Assembly (NCBI GenBank): GCA_016871135.1
Contig: VFZQ01000018.1
Coordinates: 1-19,354, forward strand
Length of the DNA stretch: 19,354 nt
Source: Acidobacteriota bacterium
Lineage (GTDB): Bacteria > Acidobacteriota > Terriglobia > Bryobacterales > Bryobacteraceae
Reading direction: 5' to 3'
Below the pieces are notes generated by a model. That model worked only from the letters and a program-made list of their open reading frames with translations, did not search any database and was not told the origin of the DNA. Below are positions 10,794-19,242 of this stretch, one piece after another (positions within the stretch are counted from its first letter, which is position 1; each line of letters starts with the position of its first letter). Position numbers and translations under genes: made by a program.

Positions 10794-13673
10794 CTAACGC
10801 CGGATCGTGACCACAACCGGTGAGCTCTGCTCCGCGCGCGACAATGATCGCACCTGAATGACCGCCGGGCCGGGCAGCACATTTTCTGGAATCTGTGCAG
10901 AGATCTGCCCATCGGAGGTCTGAATCAGCGGCAGCGGCAACTCGTTCATCACGACGCAAGAGCCGCCCAGCACCGTCGGCGCCGGTATCGTATCGGCCGT
11001 CGCGGGATCCGCAAGCCGCGCACCGCTGACGGTGATAAACGATCCTGGGCGCAGATTCTGTGTACCGTCGGCGCTGTTGACGATGCCGCGATTGCCGGCC
11101 GTTATTTCCGGCCGCGGCGCGGTTCCGTTCGAGTAGATCGGGATCACGCTCAAACCGCTTACGCCAATCGAATACGCAGTGTTGTTCGAGTCCACCACGA
11201 TTTGGCGTGGCGGCACGTTAACCCGGGCCGCGCCAAAGACGCTGAACTGCGGATTCTCGGGCGCTACCGCGACAACCGTTTCCGCGCCGGTCTGTATGTT
11301 GACCAGTTCCAGCGTTGCCCGCGCGTCGTCGCGCGTCGCGGCGTTGAGGTTTTGCCGCACCGGCGTCGTCATGCGCAGGAAGATGTTCTCATTCAGCGCC
11401 GTGACGCTAGCGACGTTGCGTTGGCCGTTCGAAACGATCGTCTGTGTCGGCGGCTGGCCCGGTGCTGCCGGCGGACCGAACTGCGTCACGCCCGGCCGTT
11501 CCGTGCCGCCAATCACGGCGAGACTCGGGCTGAGGATCAGTCCGTTCGCCAGAAAATAGGTGCCTTCTTTGCCGGCCGCGAGCGGGCCAAAGTATGAAAC
11601 CGGCGCCTGGTCGTACAACTGTCGCGCCGCTGTGTAGGTATCGGCCAGCGCATCGTAGAGATACGCGTTGGAATTGCCGGCCATCGTCAGTACGAACTCG
11701 CCGCCCGGTGATGTCACCATTGAAATCGGTCCGCCAATCGTCACCGGTGTGACCGGATTGGCCGCGCGTACCGTCGCCGTATTGCCGATCAGCCGCCAGA
11801 AGCTCCCGTTCGACATCATGAACTGCAAACCCGAAAGCCCGTACGCCATCGCAAGCGGCCTCACCGGTGCCTGTTGACCGATGCGTGGAATCGGCGGGAA
11901 GTCGACGCTGCCGGTGACGCGCTGCGACTCTAGATCGACCACCGATATCGATTCCCCTCCGCTGTTGCCAACATAAAGCGTCTGCCCATCGGGCGTCATC
12001 GACAAGGAACGTGGAAACTGGCCTACGTTGATCGGGTCCATGAACCGCCGCCGCGCCGTGTCAAATACCTCAATTCGATTAAAGCCCGAGTTGGAGATAT
12101 ACAGCCGCTTGCGGGGCTCGTCGAGGACCATGTCCCACAGCCCTTCCTGATTGTTCAGCGTCACCGGCGTCGGGTAAATCACGCCGCGCTGGTCGCGCTG
12201 TCTAAAGTTCATGTACACGCGAATGACATTCGGGAAGTTGATCGCGTCCAGCGATTGCAGCGTGATATTGATCGCCGTGCCGCCGCCGCCGCCCGCGTTC
12301 GCAAACAAATTCGTTCCGGGTTGGCGGACAGCGCCGCTGCGGCCCGGTTCCATCGTGAATTGGATCGATGACGGCGCCAGGCCGCTCGATTGTTGCATCA
12401 CCAGCGCTGTCGTCGTGTTCGGAATCGAATAGGTCAGCCGCCCTTTCCCGAGGTTGGCGATCCGAATCGAAGTGCGCGCGATCCCCTTGTTGCATTCGTC
12501 CAGCGCAAGAAATACCTGCGTGGTCTCCGGTTGCAGCAGAGGGAAATCGTACAGTTTGCCAATCGGCATGTACAGCAACCCGGATTCGGAAATCGCGAAT
12601 ACGTCGTTGCCGTCCTGCGTAATCGCCAACGCTCCGAGAATCGACTCTCGCAATCGCAGGCCCAATCGCACCCCTAGGTTTCCAGGGGTCGCGACGTAGA
12701 GGACGTTCGACACCGGCCGGGCCGTAGTCGCGGCCGTATTGAACGCTGCGTACAGAGTGGTTCCGTCCGGCGAATAAGCCGTGCCGCCGAGGTTGCGCTG
12801 AACGTTAAACCCTGGATTGCCAAACTGGGTAATGAAAAATGGCAGGCTCGCTGTCGACATCTGCGCCACCGCAGCCAAAGACGCCGTATCGTACAGCGTC
12901 GATCCCGCCATGAACTGGCTGCCATCCGGCGCCATGCTCAGGATCGTCGACTGACCGGTGACAGTGCGGTTGCGGATGACCGTCCCTGACGCAACCTCGT
13001 AAACGAACAACGTCGTCTGCGCGGTGTTGGCGTTCTGATTGATCGCCACCATCCCGATAATAAAGTTGCCGTCCGGCGTCGTGAGCAGGCGGCCCGGAAA
13101 CGCCGTGGCCGGCCGGCCCGCGAAGACCGCCGGAAGCGGATTCGGCGTATTGATCGGCGGCGGTGACGGCACTGCGAACACCTGCTGGCCTGTGGTCTGC
13201 ATTCGGTCAAACAACAACAACGTGTTCAACTGATTTCCCGGTCCGGCGCCTTGCGTCGTGATCAGCACCCGGCCGTCGTTGCCCACCGCGACACCTTCGG
13301 GTTTCGCCGGCAGGCTAATGGTATTCGTCACATTCATCGTGCCCGCGTCGATGACCGAAAGGCTCGCGCTCTGCGTATTGGTCACGTACAAAAATGCCTT
13401 GTCGGGCGATAGCGCCGCCGCGATCGGGAAATTTCCCACGGTAACGCGGCTCAGCACTTTGCGCTCGGCGAGGCTGATCACATCCACTCGGTTCGCCGCG
13501 GAATTGACCGAATAAATCCGGCCGCGCACCTCGTCCACGACAATATCGGCGGGCGTCCCGCCCAGGTTGATGACTTCGCCAAACGTGGCCGCGCCCGTCG
13601 TTGTCTGCGAAAAGGCGGACGGCGCGAGCAGTGCCACGAAGGCGATCCGGAAAAGTTTCGATTGCAGGAACAT
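10794..13673 (-). CDS. Secreted YVTN beta-propeller protein with C-terminal TIGR03437-like domain
   Basis: A 959-residue protein with a clear signal peptide (MFLQSKLFRIAFVALLAPSAFSQ). The first half has YVTN-type propeller blades, such as 'RGRIYSVNSAANRVDVIS' and 'KAFLYVTNTQSASLSVID'. A central Ig-like or choice-of-anchor region follows (about 385-500; 'SIRIANLGKGRLTYSIPN'), then a second blade set ('KRLYISNSGFNRIEVFD', 'QTLYVGNSGGESISVVD'). The last ~105 residues (RPEITAGNRGIVNSADGT to the end) match what I recall of TIGR03437, a C-terminal domain expanded in 'Solibacter'. Such proteins are probably surface or extracellular; binding partners are unknown. ATG 13673 is preferred to the in-frame TTG at 13679. 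It converges with the FGE-like gene (23 bp apart) and diverges from the Tad cluster. Confidence 0.87.
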   Translation of the reverse strand: MFLQSKLFRIAFVALLAPSAFSQTTTGAATFGEVINLGGTPADIVVDEVRGRIYSVNSAANRVDVISLAERKVLSRVTVGNFPIAAALSPDKAFLYVTNTQSASLSVIDAGTMNVTNTISLPAKPEGVAVGNDGRVLITTQGAGPGNQLNTLLLFDRMQTTGQQVFAVPSPPPINTPNPLPAVFAGRPATAFPGRLLTTPDGNFIIGMVAINQNANTAQTTLFVYEVASGTVIRNRTVTGQSTILSMAPDGSQFMAGSTLYDTASLAAVAQMSTASLPFFITQFGNPGFNVQRNLGGTAYSPDGTTLYAAFNTAATTARPVSNVLYVATPGNLGVRLGLRLRESILGALAITQDGNDVFAISESGLLYMPIGKLYDFPLLQPETTQVFLALDECNKGIARTSIRIANLGKGRLTYSIPNTTTALVMQQSSGLAPSSIQFTMEPGRSGAVRQPGTNLFANAGGGGGTAINITLQSLDAINFPNVIRVYMNFRQRDQRGVIYPTPVTLNNQEGLWDMVLDEPRKRLYISNSGFNRIEVFDTARRRFMDPINVGQFPRSLSMTPDGQTLYVGNSGGESISVVDLESQRVTGSVDFPPIPRIGQQAPVRPLAMAYGLSGLQFMMSNGSFWRLIGNTATVRAANPVTPVTIGGPISMVTSPGGEFVLTMAGNSNAYLYDALADTYTAARQLYDQAPVSYFGPLAAGKEGTYFLANGLILSPSLAVIGGTERPGVTQFGPPAAPGQPPTQTIVSNGQRNVASVTALNENIFLRMTTPVRQNLNAATRDDARATLELVNIQTGAETVVAVAPENPQFSVFGAARVNVPPRQIVVDSNNTAYSIGVSGLSVIPIYSNGTAPRPEITAGNRGIVNSADGTQNLRPGSFITVSGARLADPATADTIPAPTVLGGSCVVMNELPLPLIQTSDGQISAQIPENVLPGPAVIQVRSLSRAEQSSPVVVTIRR

Positions 13674-13769
13674 GGCCAATCCGTTAGTCTAACCCTTACG
13701 CGTCCGGAAAGTTCTCACTCCCCGCAACAATTCCGGCGACTAAGTGTTAAACAGGAGTATCTGACCACA

Positions 13770-14138
13770 GTGCCGACCAAGCTGTTGATCCGGAACACGG
13801 ACCGCCAGACCGAACTGGCCAACGCCGCCGACATCGCCGACACAAGTCAGAAACGACGAACTGGATTGCTCAAACACCACAGCCTCGAACCTGGCCACGG
13901 CCTCTGGATCGTACCCTGCGAAGCCGTACATACCTTCGGCATGAAATTTCCCATCGACGTGCTTTACCTGAGCAAACAAAAGAAGGTGCTAAAGATCCGC
14001 GACAACATGAAACGGTCTCGGATGTCGATCTGCCTGCGCGCCCATTCGGTTCTGGAACTCCCGGCCGGCTTCGCGGCCCAAACGAGCACGCAAGTTGGAG
14101 ATCAGCTAGAATTCATCAAACGGGTAGAAAACTCCTGA
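13770..14138 (+). CDS. DUF192 protein
   Basis: A 122-residue protein with the DUF192 signature: RRTGLLKHHSLEPGHGLWIV (29-48), 'EAVHTFGMKFPIDVLYLSKQKKVLKI' (51-76), and SVLELPAGFAAQTSTQVGD (94-112). This is the 'VHT-GM-FPIDV' subtype often found beside Tad pilus genes. DUF192 members are small beta-rich proteins of unknown function. The start is taken as GTG 13770, the only usual start codon near the domain; AGGAG lies 12 nt upstream, slightly long. No signal peptide is visible. The stop TGA overlaps the ATG of the TPR lipoprotein by one base (TGATG), so the two are translationally coupled, which ties this gene to the Tad cluster. Confidence 0.82.
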   Translation: MPTKLLIRNTDRQTELANAADIADTSQKRRTGLLKHHSLEPGHGLWIVPCEAVHTFGMKFPIDVLYLSKQKKVLKIRDNMKRSRMSICLRAHSVLELPAGFAAQTSTQVGDQLEFIKRVENS

Positions 14139-15106
14139 TGAAGAACTTGGTCCTACTGTTGGCCCTTCTCGCGATCGGTGCGTGCACCCGTTCGCCGAAG
14201 CAGGCGCGCGCCACGATTCCATCGACCGGTCTGCCGCCGATGATGCACAAGCAGGTGCTAAACGCAGTCGACGCGGGCGAAGGAAATCCCCGCGTTCGTG
14301 AACTCCGCGATGCCGTTGCCGCCAAGCCGAACAATGTCCGCGCCCGTGTCGATCTCGCCACCGAATATGGCCGCACCGGTTACCCGGAACTCGAATTGGA
14401 GCACCTCCGCCTCGCCGCCGAGCGCTTTCCCGATTCCGAGGTCGCTGTCCGCTACGCCGCCCGCGCTTTGGTCCGCGCCGATCGCGCCGCCGAAGCCGCC
14501 CGCCGCTTGACCGCCTTTATCTCCGCCCATGAAAAGGTCTCGGCCGCCTTGCTCTCCTGGGCCGGTATCGCGCTCGATCAACAATTCCGTTGGACCGAAG
14601 GCGAGAAGATGCACCGCCGCGCCGTCGACCGCGCCGGTTGGCGCGATGAACTTCACAATAACCTCGGCTACAACCTGCTCATGCAAGGCCGCAAACAGGA
14701 AGCCGCCGAGTCCTTCCGCAAGGCCATCTCGCTTAACGCCGCTTCCGAGACCGCTCGCAATAATCTCGGGATCGCCGTTGCCGATCATCCCGAGGAAGCC
14801 CTCGCGCAATTCCGCCAAGCCTCGTCGGACTTGGGGGTCGCCCACAACAATCTCGCCTCGTACCTCTATGACAAAGGCGATCTCGGCGGCGCCCGCAAGG
14901 AACTCGAACTGGCGCTCGAGTACCGCAAGGACATGCCGCAAATTCTCGACAACCTGCGCAAAGTCGCATCGGCCGATGGAAAGCCCGTCACGATCGCGCG
15001 CAAGGACCATCACTCGTTTTGGAAATCGGTCGGCCGGGGCGTTAAGCTATTCTTTGTCCCGGAAGACGCTAAGAAATCAACCGGGCTGGCCGAGGCCGCC
15101 CGCTAA
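14138..15106 (+). CDS. TPR-repeat lipoprotein, TadD-like pilus assembly protein
   Basis: A 322-residue protein with a lipoprotein signal (MKNLVLLLALLAIGAC; lipobox IGAC, Cys16). Tetratricopeptide repeats follow: about 66-100, 135-165, 171-205 (ELHNNLGYNLLMQGRKQEAA) and 234-268 (AHNNLASYLYDKGDLGGARK). TadD is the TPR lipoprotein of Tad systems, thought to act as a pilotin or scaffold for the secretin. Position directly ahead of the Flp pilin, coupled to DUF192, supports a TadD-like role, though TPR similarity alone would not prove it. The C-terminus (about 281-322) is a basic and aromatic stretch (HHSFWKSVGRGVKLFFVPED) of unknown purpose. It ends 18 nt before the pilin ATG. Confidence 0.8.
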   Translation: MKNLVLLLALLAIGACTRSPKQARATIPSTGLPPMMHKQVLNAVDAGEGNPRVRELRDAVAAKPNNVRARVDLATEYGRTGYPELELEHLRLAAERFPDSEVAVRYAARALVRADRAAEAARRLTAFISAHEKVSAALLSWAGIALDQQFRWTEGEKMHRRAVDRAGWRDELHNNLGYNLLMQGRKQEAAESFRKAISLNAASETARNNLGIAVADHPEEALAQFRQASSDLGVAHNNLASYLYDKGDLGGARKELELALEYRKDMPQILDNLRKVASADGKPVTIARKDHHSFWKSVGRGVKLFFVPEDAKKSTGLAEAAR

Positions 15107-15113
15107 CACAAGC

Positions 15114-15119
15114 AAGGAG
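15114..15119 (+). promoter_or_regulatory. Strong Shine-Dalgarno of the Flp pilin
   Basis: AAGGAG lies 5 nt before ATG 15125. It is the best ribosome site in the window, fitting a major structural subunit that must be made in excess over its neighbours. Confidence 0.6.
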
Positions 15120-15124
15120 TTCAC

Positions 15125-15313
15125 ATGTTGCAATCAATCGTCAATCGGATGTGGCGCGATGAGCGAGGCCAGGATCTCGTTGAATACGCGCTGATCGTCG
15201 CCGCCGTCGGTCTCGCGCTCATTACCACCGTCAATCAGCTCTCCACCGCCGTCGTTTCGCTCTATTCGAGCATCACGCAGGGCCTGACCTCGATCGGCGC
15301 CACCGGCCAGTAG
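15125..15313 (+). CDS. flp: Flp/Fap-type pilin (Tad pilus major subunit)
   Basis: A 62-residue prepilin. A short basic leader (MLQSIVNRMWRDERG) ends in Gly15, the expected prepilin-peptidase cut site. The mature N-terminus QDLVEYALIVAAVGLALITT has Glu5 and Tyr6 as in Flp pilins, followed by one hydrophobic helix. The short C-terminal part (STAVVSLYSSITQGLTSIGA) is typical in size. The protein is polymerised into the Tad/Flp pilus used for adherence and biofilm. The matching prepilin peptidase (TadV/CpaA) is not in the window. It is preceded by a strong ribosome site and followed after 16 nt by a polytopic membrane protein. Confidence 0.95.
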   Translation: MLQSIVNRMWRDERGQDLVEYALIVAAVGLALITTVNQLSTAVVSLYSSITQGLTSIGATGQ

Positions 15314-15329
15314 CCGTAAGAGAATCTCG

Positions 15330-16748
15330 ATGGAGCCGCGCTCGGCGCCGGGCAGCGTCCGCCTTTTTCTGCCGGACCTCGCCTTGGCGCTGAGTCTGTT
15401 CGCGGCCCTGTATGCCTTGGTCTTTTACAACGCGCCGGAGCAACTGTATCGCGACTCCGACGCGGGCTGGCACATCGTAACCGGGGAGCGAATCGCGGAT
15501 CGCGGCGCCGTGCCGCGTGTCGACGAATACTCGTTCTCAAAACCCGGCGGCGCGTGGTTCGCCTGGGAGTGGGCGGCCGATGTCGCGATGGGCCTCGTAC
15601 ACAAACAAGCCGGCCTGCGCGGCGTCGCGCTCCTCTACATCGCCGCGATCGCCTTCTCGGCGTGGCTTTGGGTGCGCCTCTCGTTCGTTTGCGGAGCCAA
15701 CTTCTTCGCCATCTGCTTGCTCGCTTCGCCTATGCTCACGACAGCGCAGCTGCACTGGCTCGCGCGCCCGCACGTCTTCGGCTGGGTGCTGGTTCTAACC
15801 GCGCTCACGCTGCTCGAACGCGCGCGAATGAATGTACCGTGGGCCTTCTTCATCGGGGTGCTCTGGGCCAATGTCCACGGTTCTTTCTTTCTACTCCCCA
15901 TTTTCTGCATTTTCTACGGCGCGCGCGCCGCCGCGGGCGCCGCCGTTGTTGCGAGTTTCATCAATCCTTACGGCTGGGAACTCCACCGCCATCTCTTCGA
16001 CTACCTTCGCAACACCGAGCTCCTTAGCCGCGTCGCCGAGTTTCAGAGCTTCAACTTCCATAGCGAAGGCGCCTGGCAGGTCGGAGTCGTTTTGCTCCTT
16101 GGCATAATCGGTTTTGTCTGCGCCCTCGCCGCTGGCCAGTGGTCGCGCGCGCTGACGTTGCTGTTGCTCTCGGCGATGGCCCTTCGCACCGCCCGAGGCC
16201 TTCCCGTTCTCGCAATGGCCGGACTCCCGCTCGCCGCCGGTGCGATCTCGACCGCCCTCAAAACATGGCGTCTGGTGCCCCCTTTCGTCCGCCGCGCGCT
16301 CAAATACGGCGATCGCCTCGGCGCTCTACAAGCACCGTTAAAAGGCACCGTCTCCGGCCTCGTGTGCTTCGCGCTCCTCGCCCTCGCCGTTCTCGGTTCT
16401 CGCGCCGGCTTTCCAGCGAAGGAGTTCCCCGTCGCCGCCGTCGAACATCTCCCCGAAGGCGCGCGGCTATTGGCCCCTGACAAGTATGGTGGGTACCTCA
16501 TCTACCGCTTCAAGGGCGCGCGCCAAGTCTACTTCGACGGCCGCAGCGACTATTACGGCGCAGCCTTCATGAAGGAGTTTGTCGACCTCGTCGAAGTCCG
16601 TGCTGGTTATGAAGACATCGTAACGAAATACGGCTTCACGCACGCACTTCTTCCCCCCCGCTATTCCCTGATTCCCGCACTGGAAAAATCGGGCTGGAGC
16701 CGCTTGTATGCAGATGAAACTTCAGTACTTTTGCAACGGAACTTTTAG
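15330..16748 (+). CDS. Polytopic membrane protein, GT-C glycosyltransferase-like
   Basis: A 472-residue protein with about nine hydrophobic segments (first at about 12-33; others across 95-345). After the first segment comes an extracytoplasmic loop with YRDSDAGWHIVTGERIADRG (40-59) and then VDEYSF and AWEWAAD. An Asp-x-Asp near the end of the first loop, followed by 'W-H' and 'E-W', is the general pattern of GT-C enzymes that use lipid-linked sugars. Residues beyond about 365 form a soluble C-terminal domain (PAKEFPVAAVEHLPEGARLL, 'YGGYLIYRFKGARQVYFDGRSDYYG'). Not a standard Tad component. Its place between pilin and CpaB suggests modification of the pilin or a surface polymer, which is inference. 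It could also be an unrelated membrane protein. Confidence 0.7.
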   Translation: MEPRSAPGSVRLFLPDLALALSLFAALYALVFYNAPEQLYRDSDAGWHIVTGERIADRGAVPRVDEYSFSKPGGAWFAWEWAADVAMGLVHKQAGLRGVALLYIAAIAFSAWLWVRLSFVCGANFFAICLLASPMLTTAQLHWLARPHVFGWVLVLTALTLLERARMNVPWAFFIGVLWANVHGSFFLLPIFCIFYGARAAAGAAVVASFINPYGWELHRHLFDYLRNTELLSRVAEFQSFNFHSEGAWQVGVVLLLGIIGFVCALAAGQWSRALTLLLLSAMALRTARGLPVLAMAGLPLAAGAISTALKTWRLVPPFVRRALKYGDRLGALQAPLKGTVSGLVCFALLALAVLGSRAGFPAKEFPVAAVEHLPEGARLLAPDKYGGYLIYRFKGARQVYFDGRSDYYGAAFMKEFVDLVEVRAGYEDIVTKYGFTHALLPPRYSLIPALEKSGWSRLYADETSVLLQRNF

Positions 16749-16835
16749 GGGTATGCTGTGTTGGTACCATATCAGGATCTCCCCCGTGTCCACGCTCCCG
16801 CTCGACTTGTGTCTTCTCGAAGGTAAGGAATCGTA

Positions 16836-17804
16836 ATGGATCGCCAGAAGCTACTTATGATCTTCGGCGGCGCGTTCGCCGCCGCCGCGCTGCTGACATG
16901 GTTCCTATACGCGCAGACGGTCGCGCCGAAAAAGGACAAGATGGTCACCGTCGTCGCCGCCGCGGCCGATCTTCCCGCCGGCACGCGCCTCCAAAAAGTT
17001 CACCTCAAAAGGATTTCAGTCATCGAGAACATTCGGCCCAAAGGCGCTCTCGCTGACGAAGCGATGGCTCTCGACCGCTCTCTGCTGTTTCCCGTCACAC
17101 AGAACGAACCGATCCTGAGCAACCGCGTTTCCAGCGTCACCGGCGCCGACGGCGTCGCCTCTCTCATCGAGCCCGGCAAACGCGCCGTGTCCGTCTCAGT
17201 TGCCGATTCCGCTAGTGCAGGCGGCTTGATCCAGCCCCGATCGCATGTCGATGTTCTCTTCACGAAAACCGGTTCGATGGCCGAGGCCGTGACGACAACG
17301 GTTCTCGAAGACGTCACGGTTCTCTCGATCGGCCGCACCGTTGAAGCCCAAACCGCAGTTCCCACAACGGGCGGCGCCGCGGCGCCCACCGCCACGCCCT
17401 CTACCGGCAATCGTTCCGTCACGCTGCTCGTAACACCGGAGCAGGCGCGGGTGGTGGAACTCGCGAAGAATCAAGGCAAAATCAGTTTGGCGCTCCGCAA
17501 TCCGAAAGACCAGTCGAAATCCGAAGAAGTGTTATCGGTCACTTCGGAAACCATCGACCCGGGCTTGTTCGTCCGCACCGCGAAAGCGCGGGCGATGTCG
17601 GGCGGCCGAATGCCGTCGCGCGCTCTGCTGAATATGCCGAATTTGAAAGACGACAAAGCGTGGGCCGCGCTGATCGCGGAGGATCCAGCGCAAAAGCCAC
17701 CGGCGCCCCCCAAGCCGGTTGAGAAAAAAGAGCCCCCCAAGCCGCGCGCCATTATCGACGTGTTCCGCGGCGATCGCCACGTACAAGAAACCTTCCAGGA
17801 ATAG
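16836..17804 (+). CDS. cpaB: Flp pilus assembly protein CpaB/RcpC
   Basis: A 322-residue protein. One N-terminal membrane segment (about 7-26) is followed by a SAF domain ('VTVVAAAADLPAGTRLQKVHLKRISV', 36-62, continuing to SNRVSS at about 100). The RcpC/CpaB core comes next (GKRAVSVSVADSASAGGLIQ, 'SHVDVLFTKTG', 'TVLEDVTVLSIGRTVEAQT', 'TLLVTPEQARVVELAKNQGKISLALRNP'). CpaB is a periplasmic factor of the Tad secretion channel. The Pro/Lys-rich C-terminal tail (about 288-308) is longer than the core needs and may span periplasm or bind peptidoglycan. AAGGA lies 6 nt before the ATG. The 87-bp gap upstream is the largest in the cluster and could hold a promoter, but no strong one is seen. Confidence 0.9.
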   Translation: MDRQKLLMIFGGAFAAAALLTWFLYAQTVAPKKDKMVTVVAAAADLPAGTRLQKVHLKRISVIENIRPKGALADEAMALDRSLLFPVTQNEPILSNRVSSVTGADGVASLIEPGKRAVSVSVADSASAGGLIQPRSHVDVLFTKTGSMAEAVTTTVLEDVTVLSIGRTVEAQTAVPTTGGAAAPTATPSTGNRSVTLLVTPEQARVVELAKNQGKISLALRNPKDQSKSEEVLSVTSETIDPGLFVRTAKARAMSGGRMPSRALLNMPNLKDDKAWAALIAEDPAQKPPAPPKPVEKKEPPKPRAIIDVFRGDRHVQETFQE

Positions 17805-17819
17805 AGTCCGATCTTCCCC

Positions 17820-19238
17820 ATGAAAAATTCTCGTCTTTCGTTTTGGCCGGCTACGCTGCTCGCGGCGATGTCGGCCGTTGTGTCTTTTTCGCAAACCGCG
17901 CCGCCGCGCGAGATCACTCTGGTCCTGGGCCGTGGCGAACTTTTTCAGTTCGACAACGACGTCCGCACCGTCGCCGCCTCCGAACCGAAGGTCGCCGACG
18001 TGGCCGTCGTCTCGCCGCGTGAAGTCATGATCAATGCAAAGGGGTTAGGGAAGGCCACCGTCGTGATCTGGGAGACGGGTGGAACGCCGCGCCGATTCAA
18101 CGTTACGGTCAACGCCGACATGACCGAATTCGATTCGGTCAGGAAGGCCGTCTCGTCCGCCATCACCGGCGGCTCTGTCGCTGTAACCGGCAACACCGAG
18201 ACCATTGTCCTGACAGGTTCGGCCGACTCCGCTGCCGCTTCGAAGAAGGCCGAAGCGCTTGCTTCCACATACGCAAAGCGCGTCGTCAACATGATCCAAA
18301 CCCCGCGGCCCGCCGAACTCCGCCAGGTCATGCTCGAGGTAAAGTTCGCCGCTATCGACCGTATCGCCATGCAGGAGGTCGGTTTTAACTACTTCAGTAG
18401 AAACGACCGGATGCTCGGTCAGTTGTCCACTCAACAGTTCTCCACGCCGCGCTTCAGCCAGTTGCAGTTCCAGAATCAGGAATTCAGCAACTCCACCCTA
18501 AACTTCGCCGACCTCCTGAACATGTTCGTCTTCCGGCCTGATCTCAACATCGGCGCCACGATCCGTGCGCTGCAAGCCCGCAACCTCCTGCAGATTCTCG
18601 CCGAACCGAATTTGATCGCGCTCGAAGGCAAGGAAGCCAGCTTTCTCGCTGGCGGTGAATTCCCGTTCCCGACCTTAACGGCCACTTCCACCGGTGGCGC
18701 CACCGCGCCCGTCGTCACCGTACAGTTTAAGAAGTTCGGCGTCCAACTCGACTTCAAACCGGAAGTCACCGACGATGGCAAAATTCATTTGAAATTGCGT
18801 CCCTCCGTAAGTTCTCTCGACTACGCTAACGCCGTTACGCTCCAAGGTTTTCTGATTCCCGCCATTGCCAACAGGTACGCCGAGACCGAAGCGATCTTGA
18901 ACGACGGCGAGAGCTTCGCGGTCGCCGGCCTGCTCGATAACCGAGTCGTCGAAACCATGTCGCGCGTTAAGTGGCTCGGCGATGTGCCCATCGTCGGCCA
19001 ACTCTTCCGCAGTCGCTCCACGAAAAAGACCGCCGAAGAGTTGCTGGTCGTAATTACGCCGCGCTTCGTGAAGCCGGTGCCGGCCGATCAGAAGCCGCAC
19101 ATGCCCGAATGGGTATCGGACTTCCTCCCCTCCGTGCCCGACGACAAGGGCGCAGGTGCGAAAAAGCGCAAGCCCGCCGGAAAGGACGCGGCGAAGCCGG
19201 AATTTATTGGACCGCGTGGACACCAGGAACCCAAGTAA
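17820..19238 (+). CDS. cpaC: Tad pilus outer-membrane secretin CpaC/RcpA
   Basis: A 472-residue protein. A signal peptide is present (cleavage near VSFSQ-TAPP). The N-terminal pilus-assembly domain (about 29-100) includes 'LGRGELFQFDNDVRTVAASEPKVADV'. A BON/N1-like domain follows (about 101-160). The secretin core (about 165-420) ends with the signature SRVKWLGDVPIVGQLFRSRS and EELLVVITPRFV. It forms the outer-membrane pore of the Tad pilus. A Gln/Ser/Phe/Asn-rich stretch lies at about 193-230. The C-terminus (about 440-472) is Lys/Gly/Pro-rich and charged. The gene starts 15 nt after cpaB and ends 4 nt before the TadG-like gene, so it is part of the same operon. Confidence 0.94.
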   Translation: MKNSRLSFWPATLLAAMSAVVSFSQTAPPREITLVLGRGELFQFDNDVRTVAASEPKVADVAVVSPREVMINAKGLGKATVVIWETGGTPRRFNVTVNADMTEFDSVRKAVSSAITGGSVAVTGNTETIVLTGSADSAAASKKAEALASTYAKRVVNMIQTPRPAELRQVMLEVKFAAIDRIAMQEVGFNYFSRNDRMLGQLSTQQFSTPRFSQLQFQNQEFSNSTLNFADLLNMFVFRPDLNIGATIRALQARNLLQILAEPNLIALEGKEASFLAGGEFPFPTLTATSTGGATAPVVTVQFKKFGVQLDFKPEVTDDGKIHLKLRPSVSSLDYANAVTLQGFLIPAIANRYAETEAILNDGESFAVAGLLDNRVVETMSRVKWLGDVPIVGQLFRSRSTKKTAEELLVVITPRFVKPVPADQKPHMPEWVSDFLPSVPDDKGAGAKKRKPAGKDAAKPEFIGPRGHQEPK

Positions 19239-19242
19239 CGCG

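Noticed and set aside
14258..15013. A 251-codon minus-strand frame opposite the TPR lipoprotein.
   Set aside because: Gly/Ala/Val-rich mirror of TPR codons; the + strand frame has lipobox and repeats and fits the Tad operon.
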